From assembly GCF_000969835.1 (NCBI RefSeq), contig NZ_KQ033912.1:2813373-2877372 (forward strand): a stretch of 64,000 bases of DNA, in the 5' to 3' direction. This document shows, in pieces, positions 44,030 through 51,433 of this stretch. The first letter of the stretch is position 1. The number at the start of each line of letters is the position of its first letter. Origin of the DNA: Parabacteroides goldsteinii DSM 19448 = WAL 12034. Its GTDB lineage: Bacteria; Bacteroidota; Bacteroidia; Bacteroidales; Tannerellaceae. The notes under the pieces were generated by a model, which made no database searches, was not told the DNA's origin, and was given only the letters and a program-made list of their open reading frames with translations. Made by a program: the position numbers and the translations under genes.

Positions 44030-44365
44030 TTATTTCTGTAACAGTTTGTCAATGTTTTCAATATAATCCAGCGAATCGTCAATGAAGAAACTCAGTTCCG
44101 GGATAATGCGGACCTGTTTTCCTATACGTTTACCCAAATCGAAACGGATCGCTTTGGTATTTGCACGGATCGATTCCAGTAACTCTTTCCCTTTTTCGGA
44201 AGGGAAGATACTCAGGTATGCTTTGGCAACGCCCAGGTCGGGGCTGACGCGTACCGCACTTACAGAAATCAATATACCCGGCATTCCCTGGGTCTGTTTC
44301 TGGAAAATATCGCCCAATTCTTTCTGGATCAGACGACCTATCTTGTTCAGTCTTGTACTTTCCAT
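44030..44365 (-). CDS. rbfA: 30S ribosome-binding factor RbfA
   Basis: The 111-residue KH-like protein is needed for late 30S maturation and cold adaptation. Family text: STRLNKIGRLIQKELGDIFQ, SVSAVRVSPDLGVAKAYLSI, then IRFDLGKRIGKQVRIIPELS and FFIDDSLDYIENIDKLL. It lies between the O-methyltransferase gene (12 bases upstream) and the LolE-like gene (12 bases downstream) in one minus-strand operon. Confidence 0.95.
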   Translation of the reverse strand: MESTRLNKIGRLIQKELGDIFQKQTQGMPGILISVSAVRVSPDLGVAKAYLSIFPSEKGKELLESIRANTKAIRFDLGKRIGKQVRIIPELSFFIDDSLDYIENIDKLLQK

Positions 44366-44377
44366 ATCGTTCTCAAT

Positions 44378-45004
44378 TTATTTTTTCCATATCATTGTCA
44401 GACCGTCGCGAAGCGGAAGGATCACTTTCTCCACCCGGGGGTCTTCTTTTATTTTATCATTAAAACTAAGTATCCCGATGGTTTGTTTATCTGACGGGTG
44501 AGGTTTTTCCAAAACTTTACCATCCCACAGGGTGTTATCGGCCAGAATCAGGCCTCCCGGACGCACTTTGGGAAATACCAGATCGTAATAGTCGGAATAC
44601 AAGCGTTTGTCGGCATCGATAAATACCAGGTCGAATGTTTCGTCCAGTTCCGGTATGATTTTCATCGCATCGCCTATATGCAGCTTTATTTTATCTTTCA
44701 GGGGAGAGCGTGAGAGATATTTCATGATGAAATCTTCCATTTCATCATTGATCTCGAGTGTATGGATCAGGGCGTCGTCTTCGGTTCCTTCGGCCAGGCA
44801 GAGCGTGGCGTAACCGGTGTAGGTCCCTATTTCCAATACACGGCGGGGACGAAGCATGCGACAAAACATTTTCAGTATCCGTCCTTGCAGATGGCCGGAC
44901 AGCATACGGGGACGCAAGAGATTGACATTGGCATCGCGGTTTAACGCGGATAACAATGCGCCTTCTTCGTCGCTGTGATTGAGAATGTATTCGTCTAATG
45001 TCAT
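44378..45004 (-). CDS. SAM-dependent O-methyltransferase (catechol-type family)
   Basis: The 208-residue protein has the O-methyltransferase family 3 pattern: RVLEIGTYTGYATLCLAEG (SAM loop), IHTLEINDEMEDFIMKYLSR, GDAMKIIPELDETFDLVFID, DADKRLYSDYYDLVFPKVRP and GGLILADNTLWDGKVLEK. The D/N/D metal ligands of the family are in place. Small-molecule catechols or related phenolics are the usual substrates, but the physiological one in Bacteroidales is not known. It is the first gene of the OMT-rbfA-lolE operon. A -7 box (TATATTTG, minus, 45028-45035) lies 24 bases upstream. Confidence 0.92.
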   Translation of the reverse strand: MTLDEYILNHSDEEGALLSALNRDANVNLLRPRMLSGHLQGRILKMFCRMLRPRRVLEIGTYTGYATLCLAEGTEDDALIHTLEINDEMEDFIMKYLSRSPLKDKIKLHIGDAMKIIPELDETFDLVFIDADKRLYSDYYDLVFPKVRPGGLILADNTLWDGKVLEKPHPSDKQTIGILSFNDKIKEDPRVEKVILPLRDGLTMIWKK

Positions 45005-45027
45005 TTAAATAAAGAATGTTTATGCTT

Positions 45028-45035
45028 CAAATATA
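45028..45035 (-). promoter_or_regulatory. -7 box for the O-methyltransferase-rbfA-lolE operon
   Basis: TATATTTG on the minus strand matches TAnnTTTG. Confidence 0.55.
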
Positions 45036-45040
45036 CGAAA

Positions 45041-45079
45041 AAAGATGTAGCAAAAGCGTTTTACCGACTTTTGCGACAC
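45041..45079 (-). terminator. Rho-independent terminator of pyk
   Basis: The perfect inner stem GCAAAAG/CTTTTGC is extended by outer pairs (TGT with ACA). On the minus strand it is followed by CTTTTTT. It lies 21 bases after the pyk stop. Confidence 0.85.
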
Positions 45080-45099
45080 CTTTTCCTGTTTTATTTTAT

Positions 45100-46551
45100 T
45101 TATTCCTTAAAGGTCGGGAGTGAATATTTACTTCCGGCATCCAACACTTTTCCGACGTTGTTGATTTCGAGGAATGTCGTGCCGCCACCTTCACCGAAGC
45201 TACCGCTCAGGTAAGCAACCATGTCGTTACGGGTGATACGTCCGCTCTTAATCAATTCGTTCAGTGCGCTGTAGAAATAACCGCGACGGCTGTCATCCCA
45301 CGGCTGATATACGGCCCATACGCCATATGACAGAGAAAGCATGCGGGTTACACGCGGGTTATAGCAGATGGCAAATACCGTTGAGGTACCACGGAAAGCG
45401 GCCAGGTAACGGGCTGTGCGTCCGGAGTGGCTGTCGGTGATGATTGCCTTTACATGTAGCTTGTTGGAAGATTTTACCGCTTGTTTTGCCAGGAATGAAG
45501 TGACGTCCAGGTCGTTACCTTCGATAGGTACACGGATGTCGTTGGCGGCTAGCTTGGTCTTTTCAGCTTCGCGGGCAACCTTAGTCATTGTCTGGACTGC
45601 TTCCAGCGGATATTTACCGTAAGCTGTTTCACCGCTAAGCATCAATGCGTCTGTGCGGTAATAGATTGCGTTGGCAATATCGGTTACTTCCGCACGGGTA
45701 GGACGCGGATTCTTGATCATGGAGTGAAGCATCTGGGTCGCAACGATCACCGGCTTTTTCACTTCCACGCATTTGCGGATCAACACACGTTGGATTCCCG
45801 GAATCTTTTCGGCCGGAACTTCGATACCCAGGTCACCGCGGGCGATCATGATACCGTAAGCTACTTCCAGGATTTCATCGATATTGTCGACACCTTCCTG
45901 GTTTTCGATCTTGGCAATGATCTTGATCGGACTTTTATGTTCGTCCAGGATATGTTGTATATCCAATACATCCTGTTTGTTTCTTACGAAAGAGTGAGCA
46001 ATGAAATCCAGTTCGTTTTCAATCGCCCAAAGAATATTTTTACGGTCTTTCTCTGTCAGTGAAGGGAGGTTGATGCGTACACCGGGGACGTTCACGCTTT
46101 TGCGGCTTCCTAATGTAGCGTCGTTCTGCACTTCACAGAGCAGATAATCATCCTGTTTCTCGATGACTTTCAGTTCCAGGTCGCCGTCGTCGATCAGGAC
46201 GTCGCTGCCGATGGTCAGGTCGCCGACAAAGTTTTTGTATGAAACATAAATGCAATCACGGGTTGTCTCTTTTTCCGGATCACCGATTATCTTAACGGTG
46301 TCGCCGGTTGTAAAAGGTATTGGCTCTTTTGCCGTAGTGGTACGTACTTCCGGGCCTTTGGTATCCATCAATATACCGATGCGGTCGGATACTTCGCGTA
46401 CATTTGTAACAACACGGTTTAAACCTTCTTCCATCATGTGGGCCGTATTCAGGCGCACAACATTCATTCCTGCATTGTACAGTGAGCGGACAAATTCCAC
46501 ATCACAACGTTGATCAGAAATTGTAGCAACAATCTTCGTATGCTTTAACAT
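45100..46551 (-). CDS. pyk: Pyruvate kinase
   Basis: The 483-residue glycolytic enzyme transfers phosphate from phosphoenolpyruvate to ADP. Recognised blocks: HTKIVATISDQRCDVEFVRS, AGMNVVRLNTAHM, DTKGPEVRTT, VIDDGDLELK-type loop, KIENQEGVDNIDEILEVAYG, GIMIARGDLGIEVPAEKIPG, KPVIVATQMLHSMIKNPRPT, RAEVTDIANAIYYRTDALML and SGETAYGKYPLEAVQTM. Length is normal. It follows aroQ by 33 bases on the same strand and is probably co-transcribed from the aroQ promoter, then ended by the hairpin at 45041-45079. Confidence 0.97.
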   Translation of the reverse strand: MLKHTKIVATISDQRCDVEFVRSLYNAGMNVVRLNTAHMMEEGLNRVVTNVREVSDRIGILMDTKGPEVRTTTAKEPIPFTTGDTVKIIGDPEKETTRDCIYVSYKNFVGDLTIGSDVLIDDGDLELKVIEKQDDYLLCEVQNDATLGSRKSVNVPGVRINLPSLTEKDRKNILWAIENELDFIAHSFVRNKQDVLDIQHILDEHKSPIKIIAKIENQEGVDNIDEILEVAYGIMIARGDLGIEVPAEKIPGIQRVLIRKCVEVKKPVIVATQMLHSMIKNPRPTRAEVTDIANAIYYRTDALMLSGETAYGKYPLEAVQTMTKVAREAEKTKLAANDIRVPIEGNDLDVTSFLAKQAVKSSNKLHVKAIITDSHSGRTARYLAAFRGTSTVFAICYNPRVTRMLSLSYGVWAVYQPWDDSRRGYFYSALNELIKSGRITRNDMVAYLSGSFGEGGGTTFLEINNVGKVLDAGSKYSLPTFKE

Positions 46552-46584
46552 ATACCTTAAATATTATAACCTATTATTTACTTT

Positions 46585-47022
46585 TTAGTCGTTGGCAGTT
46601 GGCTGCTGCATAAGCGCTTCGAGCGCCAGCCGGTATGAATCCAGACCGAATCCCAGTATAACCCCTTTGCAGGCAGCAGAGATCATCGATACATGACGGA
46701 ATGATTCGCGTGCATGTACATTTGAAATATGTACTTCTATAACCGGGGTAGTCACTGCTTTTATGGCGTCGTGCAATGCGATGGATGTATGTGTATATGC
46801 TCCCGCATTCATTATAATCCCATCGTATTCAAAACCCGTTTCATGGATTTTGTCAATCATTTCGCCTTCTATATTACTCTGAAAGTAAGCAATTTCGCAT
46901 TGGGGATACCGGGCGCGTAATTCGTCCAGATAACCTTCGAAAGAAGCATTACCATATACTGTTGGCTCGCGTTTGCCCAACAGGTTAAGATTAGGACCGT
47001 TAATAATCTGAATCTTCTTCAT
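46585..47022 (-). CDS. aroQ: Type II 3-dehydroquinate dehydratase
   Basis: The 145-residue shikimate-pathway enzyme dehydrates 3-dehydroquinate to 3-dehydroshikimate. The start is ATG 47022, because MKKIQIINGPNLNLLGKREP is the true family N-terminus; the open frame continues upstream only by chance. Active-site segments are NLNLLGKREPTVYG (flexible loop, Tyr), IIMNAGAYTHTSIALHDAI, PVIEVHISNVHARESFRHV and VILGFGLDSYRLAL. A perfect -7 box lies 54 bases upstream (minus, 47076-47083), in a region shared with the divergent xerD gene. Confidence 0.95.
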   Translation of the reverse strand: MKKIQIINGPNLNLLGKREPTVYGNASFEGYLDELRARYPQCEIAYFQSNIEGEMIDKIHETGFEYDGIIMNAGAYTHTSIALHDAIKAVTTPVIEVHISNVHARESFRHVSMISAACKGVILGFGLDSYRLALEALMQQPTAND

Positions 47023-47037
47023 TTGCTGTAACTTTAT

Positions 47038-47045
47038 TACCTTTG
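47038..47045 (+). promoter_or_regulatory. -7 box for xerD
   Basis: TACCTTTG matches TAnnTTTG on the plus strand, 76 bases before the xerD ATG. It falls inside the aroQ leader, so the two promoters overlap divergently. Confidence 0.45.
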
Positions 47046-47075
47046 CACCACCTGGTACGGGCTGAAAATATCCGG

Positions 47076-47083
47076 CAAAGGTA
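47076..47083 (-). promoter_or_regulatory. -7 box for the aroQ-pyk operon
   Basis: TACCTTTG on the minus strand matches TAnnTTTG, with a predicted leader of about 45 bases. Confidence 0.5.
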
Positions 47084-47121
47084 ATGATTTTATTTGATAC
47101 ATACATAATTGCCTGTGTACA

Positions 47122-48027
47122 ATGCAACAAGGAAATAATATAATCGACAAATATAAGACCTGGCTCCGGCTGGAAAAGTCTCTATCTGCCAATTCGATAG
47201 AAGCTTACCTGACTGACCTGGACAAACTCATTCGCTTCGTGGAAAGTGAAGGGAAAGACTTTGCTACGATCTCTTATCAGGATTTACAGCAGTTCGTAGC
47301 CCAGTTGCGTGATATAGGAATCCATCCGCGTTCGCAGGCCCGCATCATATCCGGTATAAAATCGTTCTACCGCTTTCTTTTACTCGACGAGTATATAACA
47401 GCCGACCCGACAGAATTGTTGGAATCGCCCAAGATCGGATTGAAGCTGCCCGAAGTATTGACGGTCAATGAGATAAATGATATCTTGGATACGATAGACC
47501 TTTCTTTGCCGGAAGGGCAGCGCAATCGGGCTATGCTGGAGGTGTTGTATAGCTGCGGCCTGCGTGTTTCCGAGTTGATCTCTTTGCGTTATTCGGATGT
47601 TTATTTTGATGAAGGTTTTATCAGGGTGGAAGGTAAAGGAAGCAAACAACGCCTGGTTCCGATTTCTGAGACGGCTATCCGGGAGATAAAGAATTATCTG
47701 CTGGATCGTAATCTGATGGTGGTGAAAAAAGGATTCGAAGATATCTTATTTCTGAGTCGCCGGGGCACGGCTCTTTCCCGTATCATGGTTTTTCATATTA
47801 TCAAGCAGCAGACGGAGATGGCAGGCGTTCATAAAAATGTCAGTCCGCATACGTTCCGGCATTCTTTTGCGACCCATTTGCTGGAAGGCGGTGCCAACCT
47901 GCGGGCTATCCAGGAGATGCTGGGGCATGAGAAGATAACGACTACCGAGATTTATACACATATCGACCGGCAGTTTCTCCGGAAGGAAATACTGGAACAC
48001 CATCCCCGGAGCCGTCGGCGGGAATGA
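47122..48027 (+). CDS. xerD: Site-specific tyrosine recombinase XerD
   Basis: The 301-residue protein has an N-terminal SAM-like core-binding domain (YKTWLRLEKSLSANSIEAYL) and a C-terminal catalytic domain. The catalytic Arg is in YSCGLRVSELISLRYSDV. HTFRHSFATHLLEGG supplies His-x-x-Arg, LGHEKITTTEIYTH supplies the last His and the Tyr nucleophile, and the tail is QFLRKEILEHHPRS. It resolves chromosome dimers at dif together with XerC. The position next to aroQ is common in Bacteroidales, which fits the housekeeping XerD rather than a phase-variation invertase. Confidence 0.93.
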   Translation: MQQGNNIIDKYKTWLRLEKSLSANSIEAYLTDLDKLIRFVESEGKDFATISYQDLQQFVAQLRDIGIHPRSQARIISGIKSFYRFLLLDEYITADPTELLESPKIGLKLPEVLTVNEINDILDTIDLSLPEGQRNRAMLEVLYSCGLRVSELISLRYSDVYFDEGFIRVEGKGSKQRLVPISETAIREIKNYLLDRNLMVVKKGFEDILFLSRRGTALSRIMVFHIIKQQTEMAGVHKNVSPHTFRHSFATHLLEGGANLRAIQEMLGHEKITTTEIYTHIDRQFLRKEILEHHPRSRRRE

Positions 48028-48031
48028 GATG

Positions 48032-48117
48032 TATCATATATTATGAGAATGGATTCGTATAATATATGATATTTGATTCGCATAATATGTGAGATTATAT
48101 TCTCATAATATATGATA
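48032..48117. repeat. Repeat array A2: four copies of the ATAATATATG core at 23-bp period
   Basis: Cores lie at 48035-48045 (inverted, CATATATTATG), 48059-48068, 48082-48091 (one change) and 48105-48114, all 23 bp apart. The array fills the gap between convergent xerD and the DUF4954 gene. It is the same family as 31881-31970. Confidence 0.9.
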
Positions 48118-48131
48118 CGAATCTTTTGCTA

Positions 48132-50123
48132 CTATTGTATTAGCTTTTCTATCCTTCCGATCAGTTCATCTCCCAGTGTCCGTTTGGTGCTGATATGTTC
48201 TTTTACGGCTGTGACGAACGGGTTTTGTTCGAAAGCACCGCGTACGACTTCGAAGTCCTCTTCTTTTTCTTTGCGTGTCCCGTCTACGCCGAAGCCGGTC
48301 ATTGAGGTAAGGGAGAACTCCTTGCGGGCATCTTTGTAAAGCATCTCGTCCAGACCGATGACGGACGATTTCCAGAGTTCAACCAGTTCGATGATCTTTC
48401 CGGGGGTGATCTCACCTAGCTTGATTCCGTAGTATTCTTCTATTTTCTGATAGGCCCATGTCCATTCTATTTCATAATATGAATTATGTTGGTACTGGAA
48501 GAAGGCATTAATCTTTTCCAAAGAATTTATCCGGTGGCTCTCGATATCTTCTATCAAACCATTTAATTGATCTTTCGGAAGGATCAGTCCGGACAGGTCA
48601 ACCCATTCGCCGGTTCCTTCTTTGGCGGTTGGGGTCAGTTGTTTGCGGACTTCTTCTATGTTCTGGAACTGTGTGCCTTCCAGTCTTTTTATCAGAGAAT
48701 TACCGAGAAATTTATTAATTGCCATTCCGTATAGTTTCAGTGCATTTTGTAAAGAAGAGCCTTTAATACGGGCATTCTGATAGTAATATATTTCGGAAGT
48801 TTCTCCGACAAGGCTTTGTAGATTCTTTAAGATACCGACTGCTTTTATCATTTTCTGGATGGTGTAGGGACTCAACAGGTTGTAGTTGATCATATCCAGC
48901 TTGTTCGGATCGGTTCGCTTGTCACGTCTCGGCCATTTCTGGGCGTCACGGATGGTACCGACACTTCGCAGATTGATGCCCGGCACCAGATAAGTCTCGT
49001 CGTCTTTTTCAATCAGATAGGAGAAAGGCATATCGGACGTGTCACTGTGATGGTGATGTCGGCCCATGATTAATGAAAAAGCACCGATACGTGCCGGCCA
49101 AAGTATATAAGAGTCGCTGGTCGTCTTGGAACCTCTTTCGACAATACCCTGGTGAATCGGGCCTAACTTATACATATGATTGCTTTGGTTCGAACCACTT
49201 CCGGCGTTCAGGAACGAATACATGCCGGCAATCAGGAGGCTACTCTTGTGCATGGATACCGTGAACGGTCCGGCGAAGATGGCACAAGCCTCCCCGTTCT
49301 CAAAAGAACAGTTACTGAGCAGTAGGGAGTCGTGAGCCGAAAAATTATGCGACACGTGGCAGGCCTGCCCGATAAAGCAGCGGATAATCTTTGCCGCATC
49401 GGCAATGACTGCCCCTGATGAGATGATAAAATCCTGGGCGATCACGCTGTCACCGATATATACAGGGGCTTCTTTATTACTGTTCACTGTCCCGTTTTCC
49501 AAGCGTGTACAGTTCTCGATGGTAGCGTGTTGGCCTATGTTTACATTACGGATTGTCCCGGCATTGATTATCTTTACGTTCTCTCCGATCGTCCCGTAGT
49601 CGGAGGTGATGCTTTTGGTATAATCTGCAATCATTTCCTGTAGCCGTTCGATCAGTATCGGACGGTGGCGGTAAAGTGCGATTACATAAGCCAATGGGGC
49701 GGAAAGCTGATTGTAGATGGGGACTTCGCGGCCTCCGGTTTCGTTCAGCACTGAAACCTGTACGTTGTTGCCGAACGTACTTTCTCCTTCCACGACCATC
49801 ACGTTGACATTTTCTATATAACAATTGTCTTTGATACGGTAGTTGGCAATGTAATTGTGGGTGTTCTCGATCAGGATATTATCGCCCAGCATGCAATTAT
49901 GCAGTGTTGTATTTCTGAGTCCGCTATGTTTTCTTATTCCGCCGGGGAGGGTGAACTCTTTCTCGAAATGTCCTAAAATAACTGTGCCTGAGAAATGTAC
50001 ATGATGGATATATCTGGTCTCGAAGGATAAAGGGACTAGCACCTGTCCCCAGTTTTCGGCATAACAACCCTGAGATTGCAATACCGCAATCTCTTCGGGT
50101 TGTAGGTTTCTGATTTTTTCCAT
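48132..50123 (-). CDS. DUF4954 family protein (left-handed beta-helix, nucleotidyl/acyltransferase-like)
   Basis: The 663-residue Bacteroidetes-specific protein has a first 400 residues rich in hexapeptide-like turns (IKDNCYIENVNVMVVEGEST, GENVKIINAGTIRNVNIGQH, YIGDSVIAQDFIISSGAVIA), as in LbetaH acyltransferases. The C-terminal part is helical. A His-rich segment (MGRHHHHSDTSDMPFSYLIE) may bind metal. The function is not established; a role in sugar-nucleotide or cell-envelope metabolism is only a guess. It is 28 bases after hflX on the same strand, so probably co-transcribed. Confidence 0.85.
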   Translation of the reverse strand: MEKIRNLQPEEIAVLQSQGCYAENWGQVLVPLSFETRYIHHVHFSGTVILGHFEKEFTLPGGIRKHSGLRNTTLHNCMLGDNILIENTHNYIANYRIKDNCYIENVNVMVVEGESTFGNNVQVSVLNETGGREVPIYNQLSAPLAYVIALYRHRPILIERLQEMIADYTKSITSDYGTIGENVKIINAGTIRNVNIGQHATIENCTRLENGTVNSNKEAPVYIGDSVIAQDFIISSGAVIADAAKIIRCFIGQACHVSHNFSAHDSLLLSNCSFENGEACAIFAGPFTVSMHKSSLLIAGMYSFLNAGSGSNQSNHMYKLGPIHQGIVERGSKTTSDSYILWPARIGAFSLIMGRHHHHSDTSDMPFSYLIEKDDETYLVPGINLRSVGTIRDAQKWPRRDKRTDPNKLDMINYNLLSPYTIQKMIKAVGILKNLQSLVGETSEIYYYQNARIKGSSLQNALKLYGMAINKFLGNSLIKRLEGTQFQNIEEVRKQLTPTAKEGTGEWVDLSGLILPKDQLNGLIEDIESHRINSLEKINAFFQYQHNSYYEIEWTWAYQKIEEYYGIKLGEITPGKIIELVELWKSSVIGLDEMLYKDARKEFSLTSMTGFGVDGTRKEKEEDFEVVRGAFEQNPFVTAVKEHISTKRTLGDELIGRIEKLIQ

Positions 50124-50151
50124 TGGTCAACTTGTTTGTATTTCTATTGCT

Positions 50152-51363
50152 TTATTCTTCGTCGTATTGCTGGAAGAGAAAGTCATTGTATGGGAAACGG
50201 GTGATATGTATCTGTTTTACCCGTTCATATAACAATGCTTTCAACGCATCTATGTTGGTACGTTCCTTGGCGGAGATAAAGATGCAGTTATCCTGCAACT
50301 TATTCATCCAGGTGCGTTTCAGCTCGTCCAGGTCGATATTTTCCCGTTTCCGCGGAGTCAGGTCGTCTTCGTCTTTCGGGACGAAGGTGAATGCGTCGAT
50401 TTTGTTGAAGACCATGATCATCGGCTTTTCGGTCTTGTCGATTTCAGCCAGGGTCTTGTTTACCACTTCGATCTGTTCCTCAAAAGTCGGGTGGGAGATA
50501 TCTACCACATGAACCAGCAGGTCGGCTTCGCGCACTTCGTCGAGGGTCGATTTGAACGATTCGACCAGTTCGGTGGGCAATTTGCGGATAAAACCAACAG
50601 TGTCTGACAACAGGAACGGCAGGTTTTCAACGATTACCTTTCTTACTGTCGTGTCGAGTGTGGCGAACAGCTTGTTTTCGGCAAACACATCGCTTTTGCT
50701 CAGTTGGTTCATCAATGTTGATTTACCGACATTGGTGTATCCGACCAGGGCGACGCGGACCATCTTGCCACGGTTTTTCCGTTGCACGCTCTTTTGCTTG
50801 TCGATATCCACCAGGTCACGTTTCAGCTTGGCTATTTTATCCAGGATGATACGCTTATCGGTTTCCAGCTGGGTTTCACCCGGGCCACGCATGCCGACAC
50901 CACCACGCTGACGTTCCAGGTGAGTCCACAGACGGGTCAGGCGAGGCAACATATATTTGTATTGTGCCAGTTCGACCTGTGTTTTTGCGTTGGCAGTCTG
51001 TGCACGACTGGCGAATATATCGAGGATCAGGCTGGTACGGTCGAGTATTTTCACCTGAAGTTCTTTTTCGATATTGCGAAGCTGTTTAGGCGAGAGTTCG
51101 TCGTCGAAAATGACCAGGCCGATTTCATTTTCGATCACGTACTCTTTTATCTCCTGTAGTTTACCGGTTCCGACAAATGTGACGGGATTCGGATAGTCCA
51201 GTTTCTGATAAAACTTTTTGACGGCTTCGGCTCCGGCCGTATCGGCAAGAAATGCCAGTTCGTCCAGATATTCTTTAACTTTCTGTTCGTTTTGCTCGGG
51301 GGTAATCAAACCAACGAGCACCGCTTTTTCTGTCAGTGCTTCTGATATAATAAATTCTTTCAT
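50152..51363 (-). CDS. hflX: GTPase HflX
   Basis: The 403-residue ribosome-associated GTPase has the N-terminal HflX domain with the signature GGVGMRGPGETQLETDKR. The G domain follows: G1 LVGYTNVGKSTLMNQL, G3 DTVGFIRKLPTELVESF, G4 MVFNKIDAF and G5 ISAKERTNIDALK. HflX splits stalled 70S ribosomes under stress and associates with the 50S subunit. A -7 box (TATCTTTG, minus, 51368-51375) sits only 5 bases from the ATG, so the message may be leaderless or start a few codons later. Confidence 0.95.
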   Translation of the reverse strand: MKEFIISEALTEKAVLVGLITPEQNEQKVKEYLDELAFLADTAGAEAVKKFYQKLDYPNPVTFVGTGKLQEIKEYVIENEIGLVIFDDELSPKQLRNIEKELQVKILDRTSLILDIFASRAQTANAKTQVELAQYKYMLPRLTRLWTHLERQRGGVGMRGPGETQLETDKRIILDKIAKLKRDLVDIDKQKSVQRKNRGKMVRVALVGYTNVGKSTLMNQLSKSDVFAENKLFATLDTTVRKVIVENLPFLLSDTVGFIRKLPTELVESFKSTLDEVREADLLVHVVDISHPTFEEQIEVVNKTLAEIDKTEKPMIMVFNKIDAFTFVPKDEDDLTPRKRENIDLDELKRTWMNKLQDNCIFISAKERTNIDALKALLYERVKQIHITRFPYNDFLFQQYDEE

Positions 51364-51367
51364 GCGG

Positions 51368-51375
51368 CAAAGATA
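51368..51375 (-). promoter_or_regulatory. -7 box very close to the hflX start codon
   Basis: TATCTTTG on the minus strand matches TAnnTTTG. It is 5 bases upstream of the ATG, so the transcript start would fall on or just inside the start codon. Confidence 0.4.
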
Positions 51376-51394
51376 ATCATTTCAATTATTTCTT

Positions 51395-51402
51395 TATATT
51401 TG
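51395..51402 (+). promoter_or_regulatory. -7 box for the large secreted protein gene
   Basis: TATATTTG matches TAnnTTTG, 31 bases before the ATG at 51434, and is divergent from the hflX box. Confidence 0.5.
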
Positions 51403-51433
51403 CAAACACAATAACGACTAAAATAGTTTAGCT

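Noticed and set aside
46585..47130. Longer aroQ reading frame starting at 47130
   Set aside because: The extra 36 residues do not match the family, overlap the xerD start and contain both promoters.
47122..48027. XerD as the dedicated invertase of the 13191-13437 element
   Set aside because: It is the housekeeping XerD type in a conserved gene neighbourhood, 34 kb away; nothing links it specifically to the inverted repeats.
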